Below, in pieces: positions 15,425 to 20,796 of a DNA stretch of 20,796 nucleotides. The position numbers and the translations under genes were made by a program. The stretch lies in contig CAZVAO010000031.1 of assembly GCA_964625175.1 (NCBI GenBank), positions 1 through 20,796 of the forward strand. The letters run 5' to 3'. Under the pieces are notes generated by a model, which was not told the origin of the DNA, ran no database searches, and saw only the letters and a program-made list of their open reading frames with translations. The DNA comes from CAZVAO01 sp964625175. Lineage in GTDB: Bacteria > Bacillota > UBA994 > PWPR01. Every line of letters starts with the position of its first letter. The first letter of the stretch is position 1.

Positions 15425-15739
15425 GTCCTATTTGACAACTAATTTCTAAGTGAATCACTGGGTCCCATAATGGGATTCAGTGATTTTTTTATGGCTAAGT
15501 CCCTGTTTATTTAGAAAAAGGAGCCTACACAAAACTATATCGCTAGTGCCAGCATCATATAGTGATCTATTTACCACTTTTCGGCTAATTTCGACCGAAT
15601 CCGAGAAATTCATGCTCTTGCAATGGAATATGCAGTATGATAGATACAATATATTTTCGGATATGTAGTTGGTGTTCTATTGGTAAAGCCATCTGATTCC
15701 TAGGATGGGGTGACGTTAAATAATTATGTGGAGGGACGA
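15425..15739. other. Intergenic region before the 93-aa orphan gene
   Basis: Apart from the aminotransferase terminator I see only weak -10-like words (TATGAT 15636, TACAAT 15645) without a proper -35, and no gene with a ribosome binding site. Confidence 0.5.
15453..15490 (+). terminator. Terminator of the aminotransferase gene
   Basis: AATCACTG/CAGTGATT outer stem and TCCCA-TAA-TGGGA inner stem, followed by seven Ts. Confidence 0.88.
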
Positions 15740-16021
15740 ATGGCAAGTAAAAAAAGTTGGCGAGACGTTATTGCGGTTGGAGATGTGATTGAGTTCAAGT
15801 GTGCTGAAAGATGCAAGAATTATATCTATATTGGCAAACCCAATCCATTACAAGAGATTGGTATGGCGAGTGATTTTGAGCTCTTAGCCATGGAGCACAT
15901 CTGTGATGGTGGAAAAGTACAGTATAACCCGAATAGCAATTATATTGTACAGTTACTGCGTTGTAATAAGTATTTAAGATGGGAATCGATTTGGGAATCG
16001 GATGATCAAAATGACAGTTGA
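15740..16021 (+). CDS. Small orphan protein, 93 residues, function unknown
   Basis: I do not recognise this protein. The ATG at 15740 is preceded by GGAGGG at 4 nt; an in-frame ATG at 15710 lacks such a site. It starts with a basic M-A-S-K-K-S-W-R, then a G-D-V-I-E-F strand, and has four Cys, two in C-A-E-R-C and single ones in H-I-C-D and L-L-R-C-N. The C-terminus is acidic with W-E-S-I-W-E-S-D-D. There is no signal peptide or membrane segment, so it is probably cytoplasmic. It stands alone between two terminators. The alternation of short polar and hydrophobic stretches suggests a small beta-rich fold, but this is a guess. Confidence 0.65.
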   Translation: MASKKSWRDVIAVGDVIEFKCAERCKNYIYIGKPNPLQEIGMASDFELLAMEHICDGGKVQYNPNSNYIVQLLRCNKYLRWESIWESDDQNDS

Positions 16022-16088
16022 TCTGGTCTCCTAGTTTCTAATATTGCTGGATTCTTATGATTTACATAGTCTAAAAAACTCATATTTG

Positions 16089-16122
16089 AAGCAGAGGCGC
16101 TTTAATAATGCCTCTGCTTTTT
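16089..16122 (+). terminator. Terminator of the orphan gene
   Basis: GCAGAGGC and GCCTCTGC enclose CGCTTTAATAAT-like loop sequence, followed by TTTTT. Confidence 0.85.
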
Positions 16123-16244
16123 ATAAGCTATCAACCTAACTATCTGAGTAAAAGCAGCTGATTTTGAACTATAAATATTTAAAATAAGATGAAATACCCG
16201 ATTTAATCAATAAAAAAACGTTGTTGTTACAATGATTTATGCAT

Positions 16245-16319
16245 CTCAAATAAAAAAAATAAAAAACAAGATAAATAGCTGGGAAAAGTGGTTGACAGCG
16301 AGTCTACTACGAGTATAAT
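16245..16319 (+). promoter_or_regulatory. Strong promoter with A-tract UP-like element for the small-peptide operon
   Basis: Perfect TTGACA (16292-16297), 16-nt spacer and perfect TATAAT (16314-16319). Immediately upstream is an A-tract run (16247-16275) suited to RNA polymerase alpha-subunit contact. This is the best promoter in the window and predicts high transcription. Confidence 0.8.
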
Positions 16320-16324
16320 GTGTA

Positions 16325-16334
16325 TTGTATACAG
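16325..16334. promoter_or_regulatory. Operator-like TTGTATACAG at the predicted transcription start
   Basis: Nine of ten bases match the palindrome at 14175-14184. It lies 6-15 nt after the -10, where a bound repressor would block initiation. Confidence 0.35.
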
Positions 16335-16407
16335 TATCCAAAAGTTTAGTGCGCAACATCTTTGCTCTGTCAGAGAGAAGGCTGGCAGTCTACTAAGGAG
16401 GATTAGA

Positions 16408-16539
16408 ATGCAAGATAACGCTAAGGTGAAAGAGAACAATTTGTACATTTATAACATTGATCTTGAGAACATTGGCAACATCTATGGCGATTCGAACAGC
16501 ACAGTTACAAGCTTCACGATTTGTTACCTCACCGCATAG
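16408..16539 (+). CDS. Small peptide 1 of tandem family (43 aa)
   Basis: AAGGAGGA stands 5 nt before the ATG, so this start is preferred over in-frame upstream codons (the frame is open from 16288, across the promoter and -10). The peptide is the divergent member of a family of four: an N-terminal polar stretch (V-K-E-N-N), Y-I-Y-N-I-D-L-E-N-I, Y-G-D, then a Ser/Thr-rich end with F-T-I-C-Y-L-T-A. The I-D-L-E-x-I and Y-G-D blocks and the alternating F-T-(I/V)-x-(F/Y)-(L/I)-(S/T) end are held in common with peptides 2-4. It alone has a Cys. There is no signal peptide or membrane helix. I do not recognise the family; a leader/core precursor (RiPP-like) or a small secreted or structural peptide are possibilities. 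Confidence 0.75.
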   Translation: MQDNAKVKENNLYIYNIDLENIGNIYGDSNSTVTSFTICYLTA

Positions 16540-16604
16540 AATAAAAAGAGCGGGTTGTAACCTTATTAATTCAATCAAACAAATAAAATTTGGAGGACAC
16601 AAAA

Positions 16605-16727
16605 ATGAAAAACAATAACGTTAAAGAAGTATCTTATGTTTATGATATCGACCTTGATAGCATTACCAATTCTTATGGTGATGTTGGTCGTACAGATTCA
16701 GGATTTACCGTCAGCTTCATATCCTAA
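16605..16727 (+). CDS. Small peptide 2 of tandem family (40 aa)
   Basis: GGAGG 7 nt before the ATG. The sequence starts M-K-N-N-N-V-K-E-V-S-Y-V-Y-D-I-D-L-D-S-I and ends D-S-G-F-T-V-S-F-I-S. It differs from peptide 3 only at D18 (E in 3) plus a few silent changes. It contains no Cys, Trp, Pro or His and is acidic in the first half. It is the first unit of the exact 196-bp tandem repeat. Unknown function; see peptide 1 for the family pattern. Confidence 0.8.
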   Translation: MKNNNVKEVSYVYDIDLDSITNSYGDVGRTDSGFTVSFIS

Positions 16728-16800
16728 TCAAAACAGAATAAAAACGGGTTGTAACCTTACTAAATCAACCACACAAAAATAGAATTTGGAGGACACAAAA

Positions 16801-16923
16801 ATGAAAAACAATAACGTTAAAGAAGTATCCTATGTTTATGATATCGATCTTGAAAGTATTACCAATTCTTATGGTGATGTTGGTCGTACAGATTCAGGAT
16901 TTACCGTCAGCTTCATATCCTAA
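16801..16923 (+). CDS. Small peptide 3 of tandem family (40 aa)
   Basis: Second unit of the 196-bp repeat, with the same GGAGGACACAAAA leader. The protein equals peptide 2 except E18. The near-identity at DNA level, including the non-coding spacer, points to very recent duplication or gene conversion. Unknown function. Confidence 0.8.
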   Translation: MKNNNVKEVSYVYDIDLESITNSYGDVGRTDSGFTVSFIS

Positions 16924-16996
16924 TCAAAACAGAATAAAAACGGGTTGTAACCTTACTAAATCAACCACACAAAAATAGAATTTGGAGGACACAAAA

Positions 16997-17119
16997 ATGA
17001 AAAACAATAACGTTAAAGAAGTATCCTATGTTTATGATATCGATCTTGAAAGTATTACCAATTCTTATGGTGATGTTGGTCGTACAGATTTAGATTTTAC
17101 CGTTAGTTTCCTATCTTAG
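16997..17119 (+). CDS. Small peptide 4 of tandem family (40 aa)
   Basis: The first 31 codons are base-for-base the same as in peptide 3, but the last nine codons contain several changes, both silent and coding: D-S-G-F-T-V-S-F-I-S becomes D-L-D-F-T-V-S-F-L-S. The change point near 17089 marks the edge of the duplicated block. A fixed N-terminal part with a variable C-terminus is the pattern of precursor peptides with a conserved leader and varying core. Followed directly by the operon terminator. Unknown function. Confidence 0.8.
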   Translation: MKNNNVKEVSYVYDIDLESITNSYGDVGRTDLDFTVSFLS

Positions 17120-17134
17120 TTAAATCAGAATAGC

Positions 17135-17171
17135 AAAGGCGTTCCGGCATCTAATGCTGGAACGCCTTTTT
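17135..17171 (+). terminator. Terminator of the small-peptide operon
   Basis: AAAGGCGTTCCGGCA and TGCTGGAACGCCTTT form a 15-bp stem (one G-U) with a 5-nt loop, followed by TT after a T-rich arm. Confidence 0.9.
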
Positions 17172-17237
17172 GTTCACGATTGATTCCACCTGATTAAATT
17201 TAAGCAATCTAATTAGGGGGAATTTACGAATCATAAG

Positions 17238-17882
17238 CTAGAGATCGGTGATTGCTACCGCTCTGACAGGTGAGCCATCGCCTGACTCGATTTTTAAAGG
17301 CAGTGCCATGAAGGAGAAATCCATACCAAGCAGAGTTCCCAAGTGGGTTAGATTCTCTAAAATAATTTTCTGAGCACCGAGAATGCGTCGGTGATTAGTA
17401 AAGGAGACACTGTCAACAGGATCAACGGAAATTGTATCTAATCCAACACCTTTTATCGGTAAAGCAATGAGGCGTGCGGTCAGCTCTTCACTAAAGACCG
17501 GATAGGTGTTGAAATAGTTGCGATCTCCCCAGAGTTGATCATGCCCAGTATAGAAAAGCAAATAATCCAGATCCGCATTCGGATCGACTTCATCAAGGAC
17601 ACTCGCCATAATGAGGCCATCTTGCATATGTGGGCGACAATCCACTGCCACAGCACTCCCATAAAATGTCTCAAGAGAGAGGTTATCCGTATGTAGAGCT
17701 TGATCTGTCATATGAGAGGGACAATCCAAATGCGTGCCAATATGGGTGGAAAAACTGATTCGCAACATATTGACCCCATTTTGGGCAAATGTAAAAACGG
17801 GGTGAAAGGTAGGTGCATCATCGGCTGGGTAATAGGGCATCTCATTACTCAGGGTGTGGCTTAAATCGATCAACCTCATCAT
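17238..17882 (-). CDS. Cyclase-family metal-dependent hydrolase (arylformamidase/kynurenine formamidase-like)
   Basis: A 214-residue protein of the cyclase family (PF04199 type), whose members are metal-dependent amide or ester hydrolases such as KynB and isatin hydrolase. The metal-site signature H-x-G-T-H-x-D-x-P-x-H is complete at residues 47-57 (H47, H51, D53, H57). Further family marks are the start L-I-D-L-S-H-T-L, Y-T-G-H-D near residue 117 and G-V-G-L-D-T-I-S-V-D. The start ATG overlaps the asnS stop (TAATG), so it is expected to be translated by coupling and controlled by the Asn T-box. No tryptophan-catabolism genes are near, so the substrate is open; the asnS link does not itself suggest one. 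Confidence 0.87.
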   Translation of the reverse strand: MMRLIDLSHTLSNEMPYYPADDAPTFHPVFTFAQNGVNMLRISFSTHIGTHLDCPSHMTDQALHTDNLSLETFYGSAVAVDCRPHMQDGLIMASVLDEVDPNADLDYLLFYTGHDQLWGDRNYFNTYPVFSEELTARLIALPIKGVGLDTISVDPVDSVSFTNHRRILGAQKIILENLTHLGTLLGMDFSFMALPLKIESGDGSPVRAVAITDL

Positions 17883-19276
17883 TAGAACTCTGCAGAACGC
17901 GGTGTTCGTGGGAAAGGGAGCACGTCGCGAATGTTAGACATCCCAGTTAAGTACATAATGGCGCGCTCAAATCCCAAGCCATACCCTGCATGACGGGTAG
18001 TTCCGTATTTGCGCAAGTCCAAATACCACTCGTAGCTCTCCAGCGGTAAATTCATTTCTTCGATGCGACTCACAAGCACATCATAGCGCTCTTCACGTTG
18101 ACTCCCCCCGATAATTTCACCAATCCCGGGCACTAATAAATCCATGGCGGCAACGGTCTTACCATCGTCGTTGAGGCGCATATAGAAGGCTTTAATCTCC
18201 TTAGGATAGTTAATGACATATACAGGTTTTTTGAACACCTGCTCCGTGATATAGCGTTCATGTTCAGAATGGAGGTCAATGCCCCATGAAACGGGGAACT
18301 CAAATTCAACGGGAGCTTGCTCGAGAAGCTCAATCGCTTCTGTATAGGTGATGCAGCCGAAATCGGAATCTAATATATTTTGAAGACGCTTCAAAAGTCC
18401 TTTGTCTACATACTTATTGAAGAATTCCATTTCTGCAGGGCAGCGCTCTAAAACATCTTTTATGAGATATTTGAGCATGGCTTCGCCAATGCGCATATTA
18501 TCTTTAATATCGGCAAAGGCCATTTCAGGTTCAACCATCCAGAACTCAGAAGCATGACGGGAGGTGTTGGAGTTCTCAGCACGGAAAGTCGGCCCAAACG
18601 TATAGACATTGCGTAAAGATTGGGCATAGCCCTCCGCATTGAGTTGACCACTTACGGTTAAAAATGTTTCTTTGGCAAAGAAGTCTTTGCTATAGTCGAT
18701 GGCCTGCTCTTCTGTGCGCGGTAGGTCGTCTAAATCCAAAGTGGTAATGCGGAACATTTCACCGGCGCCCTCACAGTCGCTGCCAGTGATGATGGGGGTG
18801 TGGACATAGACAAAGTTTTGATCTTGAAAGAATTTGTGCAAAGCATGGGCCGCCACAGAACGCACTCGGAAAACGGCTGCAAACGTATTGGTACGGGGGC
18901 GTAAGTGGGCAATTGTGCGTAAATACTCAAAGGTATGACGCTTCTTCTGCAAAGGGAAGTCGGGAGTCGAGAGGCCCTCCACGATAATTTCTGTAGCATG
19001 CAATTCAAAAGCCTGCTTCGCCCCAGGTGTTAATTGGAGATCCCCTTTAATTATTAAGGCAGTCCCAATGTTGAATTTGCTAATTTGTTCGAAATCTTCG
19101 AGTTCAGCACCGTACACAACCTGTAAGTTACTGAAATAGCTACCATCGTTGATGACTAAAAAGCCAAAATTCTTGGAAGCTCGATTGCTGCGCACCCACC
19201 CAGTTACTGTAATGGGCTCTTGCTGATAAACAGCGGCGTCATCAAAAATATCGCGGATCAGTGTAACGTTTTCCAT
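17882..19276 (-). CDS. asnS: Asparaginyl-tRNA synthetase
   Basis: A 464-residue class IIb synthetase that charges tRNA-Asn with asparagine. The N-terminal OB-fold anticodon-binding domain (residues ~20-110) has V-T-G-W-V-R-S-N-R and F-G-F-L-V-I-N-D-G-S. Motif 2 is F-R-A-E-N-S-N-T-S-R-H with E-F-W-M-V-E-P-E, distinguishing AsnRS-type from AspRS. Motif 3 is G-Y-G-L-G-F-E-R-A-I-M-Y near the C-terminus, followed by R-D-V-L-P-F-P-R-T-P. AAGGAGG lies 7 nt before the ATG at 19276; the preceding ATG at 19279 (4 nt spacing) is the alternative. Expression is controlled by the T-box leader upstream. It is followed with a 1-nt overlap by the cyclase gene. Confidence 0.96.
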   Translation of the reverse strand: MENVTLIRDIFDDAAVYQQEPITVTGWVRSNRASKNFGFLVINDGSYFSNLQVVYGAELEDFEQISKFNIGTALIIKGDLQLTPGAKQAFELHATEIIVEGLSTPDFPLQKKRHTFEYLRTIAHLRPRTNTFAAVFRVRSVAAHALHKFFQDQNFVYVHTPIITGSDCEGAGEMFRITTLDLDDLPRTEEQAIDYSKDFFAKETFLTVSGQLNAEGYAQSLRNVYTFGPTFRAENSNTSRHASEFWMVEPEMAFADIKDNMRIGEAMLKYLIKDVLERCPAEMEFFNKYVDKGLLKRLQNILDSDFGCITYTEAIELLEQAPVEFEFPVSWGIDLHSEHERYITEQVFKKPVYVINYPKEIKAFYMRLNDDGKTVAAMDLLVPGIGEIIGGSQREERYDVLVSRIEEMNLPLESYEWYLDLRKYGTTRHAGYGLGFERAIMYLTGMSNIRDVLPFPRTPRSAEF

Positions 19277-19302
19277 CATGCTTCCTCCTTATAATTTAAA
19301 AT

Positions 19303-19577
19303 TAAAAAACCTTTCCTAACTATCCCTAGGGACGAAAGGAAAAGGCAAACTTCCGCGGTACCACCCAAATTGTCTAAAAGACCACTCAATCAACACTGTC
19401 ATGCTGATGCAAAGATAACGGTATGCTGCCGTGCGGTTCTATTCTCCAATAACATAAGGATTTCTGCCGCCACTCAGGGGTGTTCTTCAATTTGCTGATC
19501 AGGCCGAACTTCCACTGTCATCGGCTCGCTAGGCTGTCGGGGCAAATTTACTCTTCCCTTCAATGCTTTCTCAATTG
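19303..19577 (-). ncRNA. T-box riboswitch (Asn) controlling asnS
   Basis: On the - strand the leader carries the T-box sequence TGGGTGGTACCGCG (19367-19354), whose bulge pairs with the NCCA end of uncharged tRNA. Stem I starts after ~19570; its specifier loop segment GAAGAACACC contains an AAC codon (19484-19482) followed by A, matching asparagine and the downstream gene. The terminator is a stem with CCTTTC pairing GAAAGG ahead of TTTTTT (19309-19304). Uncharged tRNA-Asn should stabilise the antiterminator and allow asnS and cyclase transcription. Confidence 0.93.
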
Positions 19578-19582
19578 CGTGC

Positions 19583-19611
19583 ATTATAATATATATTTAC
19601 CTAAAATGCAA
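19583..19611 (-). promoter_or_regulatory. Promoter of the T-box-asnS-cyclase operon
   Basis: On the - strand TTGCAT (19611-19606), 17-nt spacer, perfect TATAAT (19588-19583). Confidence 0.75.
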
Positions 19612-19785
19612 ATGGCAGTATCTATTTGCCCTTGTATGGCGCCACGATATGAGTGAGAATGGTTTTACCTTAATTGCCTAGTCCAGTTGTTTTGACCTCA
19701 GGAGGGAGGATACTGAAGTCAGGCTACCGTTAGAGTGCGACATGTGCTAAAATTAGGCGAGAATAGTTTTGCGAGGAGTCGTATT

Positions 19786-20274
19786 ATGAAATATCAATTT
19801 ACCTTACCTACCAAACCGCATAAGCAGGCTGAAGTCGAAATTTCATTATTTACAGGACGCCATCGTCTATGGATCGACGGAGAAGAGATGTCGCACGAAG
19901 GGAAAAATAAAAAAATCTTCAATATTCAACAAGGCAAAAAAAATGCCAAAACACTGCGCCTCCAGCCGAATGTCTTTAACTTAGGGTTAATTGCGATCTA
20001 TGGGGGTAAACGCATCAATGTGAGTAGCAAACTGGCCATTATCGATTATATTATTGGCTATATGCCATTTTTACTAGGTCTCGTGGCTGCTTCCTATTTC
20101 GATGCGGAAGGTATTGATGGCATCCTGATCGGTGTGTCGAGCGTCTTTCTTTCGCTCTTTAATATCTACTTAATTCGACAAGCCGAAGGAAATAAAATGA
20201 TGGCAACCTTATATAACGCAGGTGTAATTGCTGGATCATGGGGCCTTTACTACCTGATTTGTAGATTTATCTAA
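19786..20274 (+). CDS. Small membrane protein of unknown function (162 aa)
   Basis: I do not recognise the family. The ATG at 19786 has GAGGAG 7 nt upstream; an ATG at 19735 in the same frame has no such site. Residues 1-80 form a soluble, lysine-rich, beta-like N-terminal domain (F-T-G-R-H-R-L-W-I-D-G-E and an F-N-I-Q-Q-G-K-K-N-A-K-T-L-R-L-Q-P segment). The C-terminal half has about three hydrophobic helices (residues ~84-104, 112-132 and 142-160). No catalytic motif is visible. It is monocistronic and ends before its own terminator. A membrane-anchored sensor or binding protein would fit the layout, but this is speculative. Confidence 0.7.
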   Translation: MKYQFTLPTKPHKQAEVEISLFTGRHRLWIDGEEMSHEGKNKKIFNIQQGKKNAKTLRLQPNVFNLGLIAIYGGKRINVSSKLAIIDYIIGYMPFLLGLVAASYFDAEGIDGILIGVSSVFLSLFNIYLIRQAEGNKMMATLYNAGVIAGSWGLYYLICRFI

Positions 20275-20350
20275 TTCGGTGAGCGAGATTGCCTTCTGGT
20301 TATAATCCTAAATGAACCTCAACAAATGAGAAAAAGTATGAATACAAATG

Positions 20351-20377
20351 AAGGGTGAACCGCGGGTTGGCCCTTTT
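20351..20377 (+). terminator. Terminator of the 162-aa membrane protein gene
   Basis: AAGGGT pairs with GCCCTT (T-G included) and AACC with GGTT around GCG, followed by TTTTT. Confidence 0.75.
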
Positions 20378-20395
20378 TATATGAGGTTATTTAAT

Positions 20396-20580
20396 GGGGA
20401 AAGGAGAAAGGGAAAGAGTGATAGTCTAAGAGTTTAATGGTTTAATAGGTTAAAAATGATACAGCGCCTTTAAAAGCAGAAAGGTGATGGGGTGAATGCA
20501 GAAGAGTAAAAGGCTAAAAGGCTAAAGGCTAAATCGCGAAAAGGCTAAAAAGCTAAAGCTAACAGGTCAAAAGGTTAAAC
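20396..20580. repeat. Degenerate low-complexity purine/CTAAA repeat block (locus 2)
   Basis: Units such as AAAAGGCTAAAAGGCTAAAG and GGTTTAATAGGTTAAA, with C nearly absent outside CTAA words. ATAGTCTAA and GGTTAAAAATG recur in the same order as in locus 1 (12803 and 12815). Confidence 0.65.
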
Positions 20581-20685
20581 AGCCATTATCCTGTCATTCC
20601 GAGGAGTGCACCAGCACGACGTGAGAATCTTGATTAATAAGCCTTGACGATTTGGGTTCAGTAGCAAATGTAGTGGTCGGTTTTC

Positions 20686-20785
20686 ATTCCAACCATGCTA
20701 TACCGTAGTGGTCGGTCTCCGTACCGACCTTTCTTATTCCGACCTTGCTATAGCGTAGTGGTCGATCTCCGTGTCGACCGATTTG
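20686..20785. repeat. 50-bp tandem repeat with GGTCGGT/ACCGACC hairpin
   Basis: Two units start at 20686 and 20736, both ATTCC(A/G)ACC(A/T)TGCTATA(C/G)CG, then GTAGTGGTCG and a hairpin: GGTCGGT-CTCCGT-ACCGACC (20710-20729) and GGTCGA...TCGACC (20760-20779). Compensating changes keep the second stem. A partial third copy precedes at 20671-20695. Confidence 0.75.
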
Positions 20786-20796
20786 AGGCATTATGG

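Larger units (their letters stand above)
16022..16407. other. AT-rich leader region of the small-peptide operon
   Basis: It contains the terminator at 16089-16122, an AT-rich stretch with A-tracts (16205-16280), the consensus promoter 16292-16319, an operator-like TTGTATACAG at 16325-16334 and an ~80-nt 5' leader. The word AGTCTACTA occurs in the promoter spacer (16301) and again just before the ribosome binding site (16387). Confidence 0.6.
16540..17119 (+). repeat. Tandem 196-bp repeats carrying the small-peptide genes
   Basis: Start codons at 16605, 16801 and 16997 are exactly 196 nt apart; peptide 1 precedes by 197 nt. Each unit consists of a spacer containing CGGGTTGTAACCTTA, a TTTGGAGGACACAAAA ribosome binding region and a 40-codon gene. 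The spacers between 2/3 and 3/4 are identical by eye. Confidence 0.9.
20378..20796. other. Non-coding repeat-rich region at the window end
   Basis: About 420 nt without a credible gene. It contains the second purine/CTAAA block (20396-20580), a CTGTCATTCCGAG-type segment (20591-20633) and 50-bp tandem hairpin repeats (20686-20785). Confidence 0.7.

Noticed and set aside
16288..16407. N-terminal extension of peptide 1
   Set aside because: The open frame crosses the -35 and -10 boxes. The ATG at 16408 has the proper AAGGAGG, and the paralogues start at the equivalent position.
16540..17119. CRISPR-like array
   Set aside because: The repeats are 196 bp, contain genes and have no unique spacers.
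16408..17119. Lanthipeptide or sactipeptide precursors
   Set aside because: Peptides 2-4 have no Cys, and no LanM/LanB, radical SAM maturase or ABC transporter stands next to them. Only a general precursor-like pattern can be supported.

Overview
The window looks like a low-to-mid GC Bacillota (Firmicutes), probably an anaerobic clostridial-type organism, perhaps from a metagenome-derived scaffold (there is a run of exactly 100 Ns). The evidence is strong AGGAGG ribosome binding sites, an Asn T-box leader in front of asnS, Gram-positive signal peptides with copper-amine-oxidase-like stalk domains, a radical SAM protein, and an msrA gene readable only if UGA means selenocysteine. No genus can be assigned from the sequence alone.

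Layout. (1) Positions 1-7451 hold four consecutive + strand paralogues for large secreted proteins. Each complete N-terminus has a signal peptide and a pair of stalk (PF07833-like) motifs, followed by four ~105-residue cadherin/Ig-like repeats. The first copy is cut by the window start and the fourth runs into the N gap. Copies 3 and 4 have matching promoters. (2) Positions 7567-9214 hold rpmE (ribosomal protein L31) and a radical SAM protein on the - strand. (3) Positions 9421-12659 are a + strand operon tldD-tldE-msrA: a two-subunit TldD/TldE metalloprotease and a methionine sulfoxide reductase A with an in-frame UGA exactly at the catalytic position. (4) Positions 12695-13300 are a non-coding, purine-rich, repeat-laden stretch with a 68-bp direct repeat. 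(5) Positions 13404-16021 carry a DUF1361-type membrane protein, a class I aminotransferase and an orphan 93-aa protein. (6) Positions 16292-17171 form a compact unit: consensus promoter with A-rich upstream tract, four tandem genes for 40-43-aa peptides (three in exact 196-bp repeats), and a strong terminator. (7) Positions 17238-19611 (- strand) are a T-box-controlled asnS followed by a translationally coupled cyclase/arylformamidase-family gene. (8) Positions 19786-20796 have a small membrane protein, then a second purine-rich repeat block and a 50-bp tandem hairpin repeat.

The two strongest candidates for something unusual are the tandem small-peptide unit, whose N-terminal halves are nearly invariant while the C-termini vary, with no recognisable partner enzyme in the window, and the UGA-containing selenoprotein-type MsrA. 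The four-copy stalk-repeat family is a third point: an expanding surface or secreted protein family whose repeat subtypes keep the same order in every copy.
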